Counted from the first letter of the stretch, positions 24,614 to 33,063 are shown. The stretch is 47,595 nt of DNA from Halalkalibacter wakoensis JCM 9140 (GCF_000513095.1 NZ_BAUT01000029.1:1-47595), one strand, 5' to 3'. The notes: generated by a model not told the origin, from the sequence alone. Numbers and translations: made by a program.

Positions 24614-25405
24614 TTATAGCCCTTTAAAATACATATCTGCGTAATCTTCTATCTCAACGTCTTTCCGTAAGATACTAACAATGTTTTTTACACATGCAGA
24701 GGACAATATTCCGTTTTCATTAAAATGAAAAGCATAATTAGCTGCTGTTTGCTTAATTTCTAACTTAGGATGATGGAGCAATTTAATCAGGCTTTGCTCA
24801 ATGAACAGTTTATACTTAGTTGGATTTATATATAGATAATCCAAAGCGTAACCAACCTCTAGCTCATCATTATCAGCAAATGCATTTTTCATTTCTGTTA
24901 TGGTCCATTGCCTTTGTCCATCGCCTGAATAATCTTCATCATCTTCTACGTTGTGCACATATAACCTCTCCAAAAACGTATCAAAACTTCGAGCCAACTC
25001 AATAATCACATCAGTTTCAGGTTCAATCAATATGACGGGAGGATTTGCCTTGCAAGCTCTATAATCAAGTGCAATCCAAGAATGACCATCACCAGATATT
25101 ATCACTAAATCATTTGGTAAACCCCATTCTTGGATTAGGTAATCACTTTCTAAAATCCCTTTTTCTTTCCCAGTTCCAATCCCAAATATATGGTCAACTT
25201 TTACATGGTCATCAGCCCACAATGTTGGAACATTTGTTGGGTAAGCATTATATATGATATATCCACCATTTTGTTGTCCCAAGATACTGGTATAGGATTT
25301 AGGCAATTCAACTCTCAACTTATCTTCTGCTAACTCAATAATCTTATCAGTTAGCTCATCTAATCTCCCGAAATCAATATTCTCTTGCCAGATTTTTTCA
25401 TTCAC
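24614..25405 (-). CDS. SMI1/KNR4-family protein (possible immunity protein)
   Basis: 263 residues, GTG 25405 six bases after GGAGAGG. The SMI1/KNR4 (SUKH) fold is seen in LRVELPKSYTSILGQQNGGYI, IFGIGTG, LVIISGDGHSWIALDYR and FDTFLERLYV. The last 100 residues are HEAT-like helical (MKNAFADNDELEVGYALDYL). SUKH proteins are often immunity factors against contact or secreted toxins. No toxin gene adjoins it, so it may be an orphan immunity gene. Confidence 0.85.
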   Translation of the reverse strand: MNEKIWQENIDFGRLDELTDKIIELAEDKLRVELPKSYTSILGQQNGGYIIYNAYPTNVPTLWADDHVKVDHIFGIGTGKEKGILESDYLIQEWGLPNDLVIISGDGHSWIALDYRACKANPPVILIEPETDVIIELARSFDTFLERLYVHNVEDDEDYSGDGQRQWTITEMKNAFADNDELEVGYALDYLYINPTKYKLFIEQSLIKLLHHPKLEIKQTAANYAFHFNENGILSSACVKNIVSILRKDVEIEDYADMYFKGL

Positions 25406-25484
25406 AAGAATACCTCTCCGCCTTCATTATTTTTTCAAGTTACTACGCTGACCATTTTCATCTAACCCGTCCTTTACTTGAATA

Positions 25485-25569
25485 ACCTTTGTTAATTTTA
25501 ACATTCATTTCCTTTTTCGTATTCAAAAAATGAGTTCCTGCTTTATTACAGAAACGCACTCATTCGTTA
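25485..25569 (-). repeat. Type B repeat: tail plus terminator
   Basis: TTTAACATTCATTTCCTTTTT, six A, then a hairpin ATGAGTTCCTGC..GCAGAAACGCACTCAT ending ATTCGTTAAA. On the minus strand it follows the stop of the gene at 25575 and has a T run. A core-like CCCGTCCTTTACTTGAATA lies before it at 25468. Confidence 0.8.
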
Positions 25570-25574
25570 AATTT

Positions 25575-25807
25575 TTAATTACTTTGATTGCCCTGCCGAC
25601 TTAACTTTGAAAGTAATCTAATAATTTCTGCGATCCCTAATAAGATAAAACCACCAAACATGCTACCTATACTTACTAATAGGTTTAATCCATCGCTCAT
25701 ATCGAACTCTCTTTGTACAAATATCCTAAAAATTATTGCTTCAATAGCTGGAATATATAAAAACAGTGCAATAGCATTCAAATTTTCTCAAATGATCTCT
25801 CCGACAT
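25575..25807 (-). CDS. Small two-helix membrane protein, probably frameshifted near start
   Basis: The visible frame begins at TTG 25781 (68 residues: NAIALFLYIPAIEAIIFRIF, polar loop, LLVSIGSMFGGFILLGIAEI) without a good binding site. Another frame from ATG 25807 gives MSERSFEKI and would run on as MSERSFEKILNAIALFLYI if one T were added near 25780-25782. That ATG lies 11 bases after GGAG, contributed by the repeat core. I infer one gene of about 77 residues. No family recognised. Confidence 0.5.
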
Positions 25808-25818
25808 TTTTTAAAATG

Positions 25819-25876
25819 CTCCGTTAGCGGATCGAGGCAAGCGATACCTTATGAAAGACGCATCCGTTAGCTTAAC
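25819..25876. repeat. Core-hairpin-core repeat
   Basis: GCTCCGTTAGCGGATCG, AGGCAAGCGATACC, and ATCCGTTAGCTTAACAA. The second core contains the stop codon of the phosphatase gene at 25867; the first may supply the ribosome binding site of the next gene. Confidence 0.8.
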
Positions 25877-26436
25877 AATGAATATGTAGTACAATTCCAA
25901 TGTTTTGTACCCGCTTTTCTTTTTCCTTTCCATCCTTTTTTCTGCAATTCCTTCGCAATAAGCATATTAAAAAATCCATGTCCAACTAATACCACAGATT
26001 TATATTCATCAGCATAATCAATTAATTGTTGTGATGCCTTTTTCGCTCTCAATTTTGCGTTACTCAAAGACTCGCATTCGTTAGAATATCCACTAAACCA
26101 TAGTAGTCTTAAAATGACTGCCCATATACTAGGTCTTAATTTTATATCCAATAATCTCATTGAATGAGTAGGTAATTCAGTTTCTCTAAACAAAGGGTCA
26201 GAAATTGTTTTCACTTTTGGATTTAGAATTTCCGCTGAATCAACTGACCTTTTTAAATCACTGGTTAGCACAAATTTTGCTGTTGCTATTTTTTCAAGTG
26301 TATCAGAAGGATAAATTGATTCTTCAACTACTCCATTGTAATCATACTTTTCAACCCATTCCTTAAATTTCAAACATGTTATTGTATCATTATCAGTTAG
26401 CAGTGATTTCCCATGTCTAATCAACGATATTTCCAT
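25867..26436 (-). CDS. Histidine phosphatase superfamily protein
   Basis: 189 residues, ATG 26436 after GGAG. SLIRHGKS contains the RHG catalytic motif with the phospho-accepting His. LTSDLKRSVDSAEIL and VVLVGHGFFNML provide the second Arg and second His. It probably hydrolyses a phosphoester in the cytoplasm; substrate unknown. It ends SLLS-stop inside the repeat core, exactly as the DUF3953 gene at 18347 does. Confidence 0.85.
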   Translation of the reverse strand: MEISLIRHGKSLLTDNDTITCLKFKEWVEKYDYNGVVEESIYPSDTLEKIATAKFVLTSDLKRSVDSAEILNPKVKTISDPLFRETELPTHSMRLLDIKLRPSIWAVILRLLWFSGYSNECESLSNAKLRAKKASQQLIDYADEYKSVVLVGHGFFNMLIAKELQKKGWKGKRKAGTKHWNCTTYSLLS

Positions 26437-26501
26437 ATTAATCTCCTGTAATTGAACTTTTTTCTATAAAAAGTTTAAAGGTCCTTCTTCAATATTCCTG
26501 C

Positions 26502-26552
26502 ACCGTTACTTCAACAAGAGGAAGGCATAACCTTTATTCAGCTACCGCAATA
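26502..26552. repeat. Core and hairpin repeat
   Basis: ACCGTTACTTCAACAAGAGG, then AAGGCATAACCTTTATTCAG and CTACCGCA. It lacks a clear second core. Confidence 0.7.
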
Positions 26553-26600
26553 CAAGAATTGTAATTGTCTGAACCCAATTGGTGCCTTTTTGGTTTCTGG

Positions 26601-26672
26601 TTAACCCTTCATCTTTCTTACCGTCCAACGAACCAATAAAATAATTAGCAGTAACCAAAGAATGATTTGTAG
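26601..26672 (-). CDS. Possible very small membrane peptide without normal start
   Basis: A frame ending at TAA 26601 encodes QIILWLLLIILLVRWTVRK, a membrane helix with a basic tail. The sequence TAAGGAGG sits at 26680-26687, but the codons at start distance are TTC, AAT and CTA, so either an unusual start or a base error is needed. The setting (GGAGG then TTCAAT) matches the 43-residue gene at 35976. Confidence 0.3.
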   Translation of the reverse strand, partial: LQIILWLLLIILLVRWTVRKMKG

Positions 26673-26744
26673 ATTGAATTCCTCCTTACATAGTTACTGC
26701 TTAAATACTAATGTGAATAGCCTTTTATCCTGCCTCTTATAGTT

Positions 26745-26830
26745 TAACATTATTTTCCTTTTTACTGGCATAAAAAAGGGCATCCCTTTTTAGTTGGAAT
26801 GCCTTCGCTTGTTTAATAAGATAGTAATCT
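26745..26830 (-). repeat. Type B repeat: tail plus terminator
   Basis: GTTTAACATTATTTTCCTTTTT, then GGGCATCCC..TTGGAATGCC behind six A, then TTCGCTTGTTTAATAAG. Minus-strand terminator without an intact gene before it; only remnants lie upstream (26830-27119). Confidence 0.75.
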
Positions 26831-27016
26831 TAGTAAATGTTATTGCTTTTTTTCTTACAAACATAGTCACTTTTAAAAAAAAGAACCCTAACCCAAAATT
26901 GAAAGAATATACCCGTATGGAGAACTTACATAATTCAAACTCGATAGTATTGGTGTGAACAAAATCAATATTGTACCACTCTTTGAGTACTTCTACATCT
27001 TTAGGTTTTCTTTATC

Positions 27017-27119
27017 CCTTTAATTCGTCACCAATCTTGCCTCCTGTTTTGTTGCTACATACCGGGCATTAAATCCACTCGTATTTACACACTCTACCAT
27101 CCCGATATTTGCAGATTTT
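27017..27119 (-). pseudogene. Remnant of a cysteine-rich KTR-domain protein
   Basis: The minus strand encodes CKYEWI, a stop, then CPVCSNKTGGKIGDELKG. The KxEWIxCPVCxNKT pattern is the start of the short cysteine-rich KTR proteins of Firmicutes. An in-frame stop and loss of the second CPxC show decay. The rest of 26437-27136 holds no intact gene. Confidence 0.45.
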
Positions 27120-27136
27120 GTTGAACACTAACACCT

Positions 27137-27487
27137 TTACTTTCTTTTATCCTTAACTTTTTTCATGACCTTGTTACCTTCTTCGTTAGCAAATTCTTGA
27201 TAGATGTCAGCGTAAGTTTCTGAATCTTTGATTAGATCGTCGCAGAAAGCTGCTACGTCACTTCCCGTCACTTCGAGTACACCTTTTTCTGAGGCTACAC
27301 CCTCTTCAAAAAGATCGATGATACCCGAGAGTAGATCCGTTCCGTCTGTTAGCTCAACAGGGCCAACCTTAAATAGGTACTTTTGAATCTCTTTATATAC
27401 AACCTGATAATCTTTTGGGAGAGCTTTGACACGCGCCATGTGCGCTCTCCATTCTTTTTTGCCTTCGATGATATCTTTTATTCTCAT
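27137..27487 (-). CDS. DUF1048 protein (second copy in PadR operon)
   Basis: 116 residues from ATG 27487, seven bases after GGAGG. MRIKDIIEGKKEWRAHMARVKALPKDY, then YKEIQKYLFK, SGIIDLFEEG and AAFCDDLI follow the DUF1048 pattern. The gene begins a few bases past the stop of its paralogue, completing a PadR-DUF1048-DUF1048 operon. DUF1048 proteins are small helical cytoplasmic proteins of unknown role, commonly paired with PadR regulators. Confidence 0.85.
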   Translation of the reverse strand: MRIKDIIEGKKEWRAHMARVKALPKDYQVVYKEIQKYLFKVGPVELTDGTDLLSGIIDLFEEGVASEKGVLEVTGSDVAAFCDDLIKDSETYADIYQEFANEEGNKVMKKVKDKRK

Positions 27488-27497
27488 TATTAGCCTC

Positions 27498-27845
27498 CTA
27501 TTCACCTAATTTTTTTGCAATATTATTGTTGAGTTGCTCGCGCCACTTGTCTCTAAAAGACTTTGCCCCTTCTTCGCCGACAAGCGCCGAACAGAAGCCT
27601 TGGATGTCATCACCTAAAACATCTTGGACACTTTGCCCCTCCGTAGCCGATTCTTCAAGCAGGCCAAGTACACCGTCAAGAATTGGCATGAGGTTACGAC
27701 CAGTGAAATCTGAGTGCTGCCAAAGATTGGAGTTAATTCTTTCCCAAACTGCTTGATAATCAGTAGGGAGCTTTTGGGCTCGAGATTCAAAACTTTTCAT
27801 TTCTTTCGTCATATCGCTCCCAGTGATTTTTTCCCAAAAATTCAT
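27498..27845 (-). CDS. DUF1048 protein
   Basis: 115 residues from ATG 27845, after AAAGGAGAG. Its start overlaps the PadR stop codon (ATGA). MNFWEKITGSDMTKEMKSFE, LPTDYQAVWERINSNLW, LDGVLGLLEESA and GFCSALVGEE match DUF1048. Paralogous to the next gene, with about one third of residues shared by eye. Confidence 0.85.
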   Translation of the reverse strand: MNFWEKITGSDMTKEMKSFESRAQKLPTDYQAVWERINSNLWQHSDFTGRNLMPILDGVLGLLEESATEGQSVQDVLGDDIQGFCSALVGEEGAKSFRDKWREQLNNNIAKKLGE

Positions 27846-28168
27846 TGTTTTCTCTCCTTTAACTCGTTCATTTTCGATGCAACAAATCCCCATTTATCCC
27901 AGAATATCCGCAACTCCTCATGCCCCGCTTCGTTGAGTTTGAAAAATTTCCGCGGTGGTCCCTTTTCAGATGGCTTTTTCGTAATCTCTACCAAATTATT
28001 TTTTTCAAGCCGGACTAAGATGGTATAAACAGTTCCATCCACAACTTCTGTAAAACCAAGGTCTTTGAGCTGCCGCGTAATTTCGTAGCCATAGGTTTCC
28101 TTACGACTTATAATTTCAAGGACACACCCCTCAAGCACGCCTTTAAGCATTTCCGTTAGGTTTACCAA
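27842..28168 (-). CDS. PadR-family transcriptional regulator
   Basis: 108 residues. The TTG at 28168, after AGGGGTGA, gives VNLTEMLKGVLEGCVLEIIS, the normal PadR start; a GTG at 28177 would overlap the binding site. The winged helix is ETYGYEITRQLKDLGFTEVVDGTVYTILVRLEKNNLV, with RKFFKLNEAGHEEL as the wing. It is expected to repress its own DUF1048 operon. Confidence 0.9.
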   Translation of the reverse strand: MVNLTEMLKGVLEGCVLEIISRKETYGYEITRQLKDLGFTEVVDGTVYTILVRLEKNNLVEITKKPSEKGPPRKFFKLNEAGHEELRIFWDKWGFVASKMNELKERKQ

Positions 28169-28340
28169 AGTAATCACCCCTATCTATTCTGTACGACTGG
28201 TATTCAGTATTACTTATTACCTCTATATAGTATTACTTATTAGCGGTAGTGTCAACATAGATATTTCTTCGCGTTTATTTTCACCTATGAAATTTAAAGC
28301 ACACTTAAATGAGGACAATCACCTTATACCTAGAAGCTAA

Positions 28341-28485
28341 CCCCATTAGATTTCCTCAATTAATAAAACAAATTAGCAAAACATAACCTTAAAGCAAATA
28401 TCATTGTTCTGCGGAAAATTTAGATCCTTTAAATAAAAAACTCCCCCAAACTAATCAGTCTGAGGTACCTAAAACAAACTTCAAT
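28341..28485. repeat. Long direct repeat, copy 1
   Basis: A stretch of about 140 bases (from CCCCATTA through AAACTTCAAT) recurs at 34607-34744 with few differences. It contains an imperfect terminator-like hairpin (CCTCAGACTGATTAGTTTGGGG on the minus strand, then a T run in copy 2). Both copies lie upstream of a minus-strand operon. Rest of 28178-28595: nothing else seen. Confidence 0.85.
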
Positions 28486-28595
28486 ATTTACATAGAAACT
28501 TTCCGTTATACTTCGTAACAAAAGATCGTTTTTCTAAGAATAGATAAATGAAAATGAGCTACCTCAACAGCTTAGTGATTATTTCAAATTTTATT

Positions 28596-29468
28596 CTACT
28601 TTTTCAAAACTGGAATCCAAATTTCACATTTTACTGATGGTGAAGATAAATCTTTACTTTTGATCGACAAGATTTCAGGTCCTTCTGTTACTTGATAGTT
28701 GGAAGATGGGAACCACTCTGAATAAATCCTTCCCCAAGTTTCTTGGAGGGTATTAGGAAATGGTCCTGTTGATTCAAATACCGCCCATGTTAAAGCAGGC
28801 ACTTGAAGTGTTGAAAAGCTTCCAGGATTCTCTTGTGTAGTCGCCACTCCTATATACTGGTCCAGCTCTCCTTTTCCTTCCATACGCCCTTCTGAAAAGT
28901 TTGTAGATGCTTGTATCATTCCTTTTGGGTCAACATTAGAGAGTTTTTGTAATTGCTCTATTTTTTCCATAGTCAAGGATTGCCACATCGCTGCTATTTC
29001 TGGATTCTCCCCTTCAAAAACAATCGGAACTCGTTTCATGATACCAACAATGTAAAATGCTTCTTTTTGTTCGATTCGGTAATTCATTTCATTTCCTCCT
29101 CTAATTGATAATTGGAAGGTCATGACTGGATATGCTTTTAATAGCTGACCATTATTTCTTGCTTCTGATGGTGTGATACCGTGTAAATTAAGAAAAGCTC
29201 TAGTAAAAGAGTCCGGTGAATTGTATCCATATTTCATCGCAACATCGATTACTTTTACGTTACTATTATGAAGTTCAAATGCAGCCAAGCTAAGTCGTCT
29301 ACGGCGTATATATTCTGATAGCGTAATTCCTGCAAGGAAAGAAAACATTCTTTTAAAGTGATATTCGGAGCAATGAGCTAACCTTGCTACCACCTTGACA
29401 TCTATTTCGTTAGTAAGGTTTTCTTCGATATACTTCATCGCAATATTCATGTCCTTAAGCAAATCCAT
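28596..29468 (-). CDS. AraC-family regulator with GyrI-like C-terminal domain
   Basis: 290 residues from ATG 29468 after GGAGGT. Two helix-turn-helix units: [24 protein letters not shown] and [33 protein letters not shown] GyrI/AraC effector-binding domain follows from about residue 130 ([19 protein letters not shown]), with the acidic Trp/Glu pocket region [22 protein letters not shown]. Likely activates genes in response to a small hydrophobic compound. Clear paralogue of 42307-43128. Confidence 0.9.
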   Translation of the reverse strand: MDLLKDMNIAMKYIEENLTNEIDVKVVARLAHCSEYHFKRMFSFLAGITLSEYIRRRRLSLAAFELHNSNVKVIDVAMKYGYNSPDSFTRAFLNLHGITPSEARNNGQLLKAYPVMTFQLSIRGGNEMNYRIEQKEAFYIVGIMKRVPIVFEGENPEIAAMWQSLTMEKIEQLQKLSNVDPKGMIQASTNFSEGRMEGKGELDQYIGVATTQENPGSFSTLQVPALTWAVFESTGPFPNTLQETWGRIYSEWFPSSNYQVTEGPEILSIKSKDLSSPSVKCEIWIPVLKK

Positions 29469-29737
29469 TAATATGACCTCCTTCATCAATAGAATAGCAG
29501 GAGTTTATTCTAGTCATCCGACATTTTGTGCACCATTTTGTAGGATTAATTTTTATTTTCATTAAAATCTTTTGTTCATTTTATAAGGAGAGTGGTATGT
29601 CCTTAAAACGTTTATCTACGGTTATATATATACAAACATAGATAAAAGGTCAAATAGCAATGTTTTGAAAACGAATACTGTATATAACTGTTTCGTTTGT
29701 TTAATATGAAAAGCATCACTCCCCCCTTATTGAAGTA

Positions 29738-29757
29738 AAGCTCCCGGTAGTTGAAGA
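29738..29757. repeat. Repeat core
   Basis: AGCTCCCGGTAGTTGAAGAA, upstream of the chromate operon, on the border between minus- and plus-strand genes. Confidence 0.55.
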
Positions 29758-29832
29758 AGGTTTCCCCCCTTTTATTAGAAGATGCCCCCCTTCCTTTGCA
29801 AACAAAGTATTTAAATTTAGTTCGCATTAAAT

Positions 29833-29855
29833 TATAATGTAACCATGGTTACATT
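29833..29855 (+). promoter_or_regulatory. Promoter -10 with overlapping operator palindrome
   Basis: TATAAT at 29833-29838 runs into a perfect 20-bp palindrome (29836-29855, centre AACCATGGTT). It lies 15 bases upstream of the first chromate gene, just before its ribosome binding site. A repressor bound here would block initiation. The -35 region is poor. The upstream ChrB-type protein is the natural candidate ligand-responsive repressor. Confidence 0.65.
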
Positions 29856-29870
29856 AACGGAGGTGAGATA

Positions 29871-30302
29871 TTGATTATTTGGCTGCACCTTACCTATAAA
29901 ATCCCAAGAAAGCCCAGCTCTCCAAGAGTTAAAGTTTGGAGAAAGTTAAAGAGTCTAGGTGCTTTTCATTTACATGAAACTACATGGCTTTTACCTAAAA
30001 ACCCTTATACATACGAACAGTTTCAGTGGTTAACCGTTGAAATTAAAGATTTAGGCGGAGAAGCCGCCATGTGGCAATCTCATCTCATTTTAGGATTTAC
30101 TGATGAAGAGTTAAGTCAGCTTTTTATTCAACAAATTAATGTAAGATATGTTGAACTCCTAAAACAACTTAATGACCAAAATATCGATTTAATTTCTTTG
30201 TCAAAGAAATACCAACGGATAAAAACAATTGATTATTTTAAGTCTCCGTTGGAACTAGAAGTTCGTGAAAAAATTAGACAACGAAGGAGTGAATTAAAAT
30301 GA
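29871..30302 (+). CDS. ChrB N-terminal-domain protein (chromate response)
   Basis: 143 residues, TTG 29871 five bases after GGAGGTGA. IIWLHLTYKIPRKPSSPRVKVWRKLKSLG and HETTWLLPKNPYTYEQFQWL are the N-terminal part of ChrB, which in Proteobacteria is one longer protein acting as a chromate-sensing regulator. Here the N- and C-terminal parts are separate genes overlapping by four bases. The basic N terminus may bind the palindrome at 29836. A C-terminal coiled helix (VREKIRQRRSELK) is present. Confidence 0.8.
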   Translation: MIIWLHLTYKIPRKPSSPRVKVWRKLKSLGAFHLHETTWLLPKNPYTYEQFQWLTVEIKDLGGEAAMWQSHLILGFTDEELSQLFIQQINVRYVELLKQLNDQNIDLISLSKKYQRIKTIDYFKSPLELEVREKIRQRRSELK

Positions 30303-30718
30303 AGTGGGTTACATGGGAAAACATTGGAGTGGACCGTATGGCTTGCTGTTGGTTAATTAAGAAGTTTATAGACAAAGAAGCAGAATTTATTTTTATCCCT
30401 GAAGGCATTCAAGAAATTCCTGATGGCACAAAAGGATTTGATATCCCTGGTGCTGAGTTCTCTCACAGAAAAGGACAATGCTCCTTTTACTCTTTATTAA
30501 ACCACTATAACTTCGATGATTCTATTCTAAATCGAATAGCTCAAATTGTAGATGAAGCAGATACGGTACAAGAAGTTTTTTTAGAGCCTGTTGCACCTGG
30601 TCTAGACTATATTTGTGATGGGATTAGCCTAATAAGTAAAGATGATTACGAAGCGTTAGAAAGAGGATTTATTATTTATGACGCCTTATATGCAATGATA
30701 AAAGATAGTAGTCAATAG
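30299..30718 (+). CDS. ChrB C-terminal-domain protein
   Basis: 139 residues. KWVTWENIGVDRMACCWLIKKFID, EAEFIFIPEG, FDIPGAEFSHRKGQCSFYSLL and DEADTVQEVFLEPVAPGLDYI are the conserved C-terminal ChrB region. The Cys pair, Asp and His are potential metal-oxyanion or metal ligands. Its ATG overlaps the preceding stop. Cotranscribed with the ChrA-type pump 12 bases downstream. Confidence 0.85.
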   Translation: MKWVTWENIGVDRMACCWLIKKFIDKEAEFIFIPEGIQEIPDGTKGFDIPGAEFSHRKGQCSFYSLLNHYNFDDSILNRIAQIVDEADTVQEVFLEPVAPGLDYICDGISLISKDDYEALERGFIIYDALYAMIKDSSQ

Positions 30719-30730
30719 GGAGAGAATAAA

Positions 30731-31858
30731 ATGGAGAAACCTAGTTTATGGAACATTTTCTGGACTTATATCCTGATTGGCTTACAAGGTTGGGGTGGTC
30801 CCGCTGCACAAATACAAGTGATTCACGAACATGCCGTAGAAAAGAAAAAATGGATTGATAACGAACGATTTCGGGATGCTTTTGCTGTTTGCGGAATGCT
30901 GCCAGGACCAGAAGCTGCTGAACTTTGTATGTATGTCGGATACAGACAACGTGGTTATTTAGGTGGATTTCTAGCTGGACTAGGCTTTATGTTGCCAAAC
31001 TTTATCTTAATCACGCTTTTAGCTTGGGCTTACTTTCAATATGCAGCCACTTCAGAAATAGCTCAAGGCTTATTATATGGTGTAAAGCCTGCAATGGTTG
31101 CGATTGTTCTATTTAGTCTTTTCAGAATTGCTAATAAATTCGGGGTATTACAGGATACCAAAAAGATTTTTATTACAATTTTCATGCTATCTTTAACGTT
31201 TATTACTCAAATTGATTTAATTCTATTGCTATTGGTGATGGGTTTTATTTATATGGTACTTACTCGTTCATTCAAAAATAAAACATTAAGTATAAACATT
31301 CTTCCTCTTTTTGCACTCACTTCAGTTGGGACATCATCTGTCACGACTAGCCTTTCATTATTATTTTTAAAAGTTGGTGCCCTTAGCTTTGGTGGAGCTT
31401 ATACTGTGTTAGCATTGTTACAATTCGAAGCTGTTGATAATTATGGCTGGCTTACAACAGAACAGTATATCGATGGTTTGGCTATTAATGAATTAACACC
31501 AGGTCCATTAATTATGGTGGCAGCATTCGTTGGATTTGCAGCATATGGTTTTTGGGGAGCAACACTTGCAACATTTTTTATCTTTTTGCCAGCTTTTTTA
31601 ATTGTACTTTTAGGTGCTCCTTACTTTGATAAGATTAGAGAGAATGAAAAACTAAAGGTATATTTAGCAGGAATTAGTGCTGCTGTTGTTGGTCTTATTG
31701 CAAGTTTTTTAATACGATTATCTTTAGAGGTCTTTTATGATGGGGGAAGTATTGTAATTGCTCTAATAACACTTGGACTTCTGTTTAAATTTAAATGGCA
31801 AATATGGCAAGTGTTTCTTTTAGCATTAGTTTTAGGAACTTTACTTATCTTTATATAG
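30731..31858 (+). CDS. chrA: Chromate efflux transporter ChrA
   Basis: 375 residues, ATG 30731 after GGGAGAG. Two homologous CHR halves of about six helices each. The first has GLQGWGGPAAQIQVIHE and MLPGPEAAELCMYVGYRQRG. The second has VGALSFGGAYTVLALLQFEAVDNYGWL and NELTPGPLIMVAAFVGF. CHR proteins expel chromate (or related oxyanions) from the cytoplasm. The upstream ChrB parts support chromate. A terminator follows. Confidence 0.92.
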   Translation: MEKPSLWNIFWTYILIGLQGWGGPAAQIQVIHEHAVEKKKWIDNERFRDAFAVCGMLPGPEAAELCMYVGYRQRGYLGGFLAGLGFMLPNFILITLLAWAYFQYAATSEIAQGLLYGVKPAMVAIVLFSLFRIANKFGVLQDTKKIFITIFMLSLTFITQIDLILLLLVMGFIYMVLTRSFKNKTLSINILPLFALTSVGTSSVTTSLSLLFLKVGALSFGGAYTVLALLQFEAVDNYGWLTTEQYIDGLAINELTPGPLIMVAAFVGFAAYGFWGATLATFFIFLPAFLIVLLGAPYFDKIRENEKLKVYLAGISAAVVGLIASFLIRLSLEVFYDGGSIVIALITLGLLFKFKWQIWQVFLLALVLGTLLIFI

Positions 31859-31864
31859 TCTTAA

Positions 31865-31899
31865 AAGAGTCTGTTCCAAAAGGAGCAGACTTTTCTTTT
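31865..31899 (+). terminator. Terminator of the chromate operon
   Basis: AAAAGAGTCTGTTCC and GGAGCAGACTTTT pair over AAAA and are followed by CTTTTAG, directly after the ChrA stop. Confidence 0.85.
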
Positions 31900-31943
31900 A
31901 GTGTAAGAAGAAAAAAGTTGCGATCCAAATTGATCTTTAACTA

Positions 31944-32048
31944 TCGCATCCGTTACTTGAATAACTTTTGTTTTAATTTTAACACTAACTTACTTTTGTA
32001 TATTATAAAAAAATGCGTTCCTGTAATCAAAACAGGACGCATTAATCA
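31944..32048 (-). repeat. Core plus type B terminator repeat
   Basis: ATCGCATCCGTTACTTGAAT (31944), then TTTAACACTAACTTACTTTTG (31977), seven A, then the hairpin ATGCGTTCCTG..CAGGACGCAT. On the minus strand it is a terminator with T7, 15 bases after the stop of the DUF3888 gene. Confidence 0.85.
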
Positions 32049-32062
32049 GGATTCAAAATTAA

Positions 32063-32518
32063 TTATTTCTTGTCATTGGTACCAAATTGATGGATGTAAT
32101 CTTTTAATTCAACCGTTACATCGTTTATGTTTTTTCTCTCGACTTCGGAGGAACCAAAATATGTTTTTGGGTCAATATAAAAAGTTATAGTACCAAGCTC
32201 AGGTAAATTTCCCTTTATGTCAGGGTTTGTTGTTGTTATTGTAAGACTCACTTCGTACCACCTTTTTGATTCACTTCCCGTATGGTCAACCATTAAAGTG
32301 ATTTTTTTTACCCTTTCTAATCGCCATGTAACATTGTCTCCATGTTCTTTTTGAACTGCATCGGTAACATAAGGATTGAGTATATCAACTAATAATTCTT
32401 CTGGCGCTGCATAAATCTCCTTTTTTATTTTCCCACTTAGGTCAACTTCAGCTGAAACAACAGAAATAGGAGCTAAAACAATTAGGATTAATAATAACGA
32501 TGATATTATCTTTTTCAT
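32063..32518 (-). CDS. DUF3888-like secreted protein
   Basis: 151 residues, ATG 32518 after GAGGTG. A cleavable signal peptide (MKKIISSLLLILIVLAPISV..VSAEV) is followed by EELLVDILNPYVTDAVQKEHGDN and strands ITLMVDH..YEVSLTITT..LGTITFYIDP, the pattern of DUF3888 proteins exported by Bacillus. Function unknown. Confidence 0.7.
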   Translation of the reverse strand: MKKIISSLLLILIVLAPISVVSAEVDLSGKIKKEIYAAPEELLVDILNPYVTDAVQKEHGDNVTWRLERVKKITLMVDHTGSESKRWYEVSLTITTTNPDIKGNLPELGTITFYIDPKTYFGSSEVERKNINDVTVELKDYIHQFGTNDKK

Positions 32519-32585
32519 ATAAACACCTCAATTTCTTTGATATGTTTAATATGTGCTAAGAAGCATTTCTCACTCAACAGTTCTG

Positions 32586-32645
32586 CTCGTTAGCTCAATA
32601 AGGCAAGCGATGCTGTTAAAGCATCGCATCCCGTTAGTGGAATAA
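32586..32645. repeat. Core-hairpin-core repeat
   Basis: CTCGTTAGCTCAATAAGGCA, a perfect hairpin GCGATGC..GCATCGC (32607-32627), then CCCGTTAGTGGAATAAG. A clear example of the dispersed element. Confidence 0.85.
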
Positions 32646-32658
32646 GCAGGTTATTTAA

Positions 32659-33063
32659 TTAAAATGAATAAGAACCTCCTGGCAACGTAAATAGATAAAA
32701 ACCATTGTCTCCTCTTAACTGCCATCCTTCAAAATAATTGCTATCGTGAAACAACTCAAGAAAAATATTATCTTCAAATTCCACAACTAAATCAGACACT
32801 TCTTCAAAGTGAAAGATATTCACAATTTTTTTACCCATTAGAATGGTTTGAACATTTTTATGCGTGTACTTATCATAGGCTTGGATACAATCGGAATACC
32901 CAATCACAATTTCATTAGAGACCTGTAATCTCCAAGGACATTCAATTAATAATCCAGCATTTTCAAATGCCATTCCTAATGGCAAGTTCTTGTCTGTATT
33001 TACTTCTGTAACCTTTAGTCCAAAAAAATATTTGAAATCAATATTACTTTGTTTTCTATACAT
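32659..33063 (-). CDS. DUF6188-like hypothetical protein
   Basis: 134 residues from ATG 33063, preceded by GGTGAT. All-beta soluble protein: FFGLKVTEVNTD, LLIECPWRLQVSNEIVIGYSD, LVVEFEDNIFLELFHDS and a C terminus EGWQLRGDNGFYLFTLPGG. The WQLxGxxGFxxxxxPGG ending is shared by DUF6188-type proteins, which are often near secreted polymorphic toxins. Function unknown. Confidence 0.6.
   Translation of the reverse strand: MYRKQSNIDFKYFFGLKVTEVNTDKNLPLGMAFENAGLLIECPWRLQVSNEIVIGYSDCIQAYDKYTHKNVQTILMGKKIVNIFHFEEVSDLVVEFEDNIFLELFHDSNYFEGWQLRGDNGFYLFTLPGGSYSF

Noticed and set aside
29597-29641. 14-codon frame with AAGGAGAG upstream (MSLKRLSTVIYIQT)
   Set aside because: Possible leader peptide for the chromate operon, but it lies 230 bases upstream of the promoter palindrome, and repeat sequence separates them. 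No support beyond the binding site.
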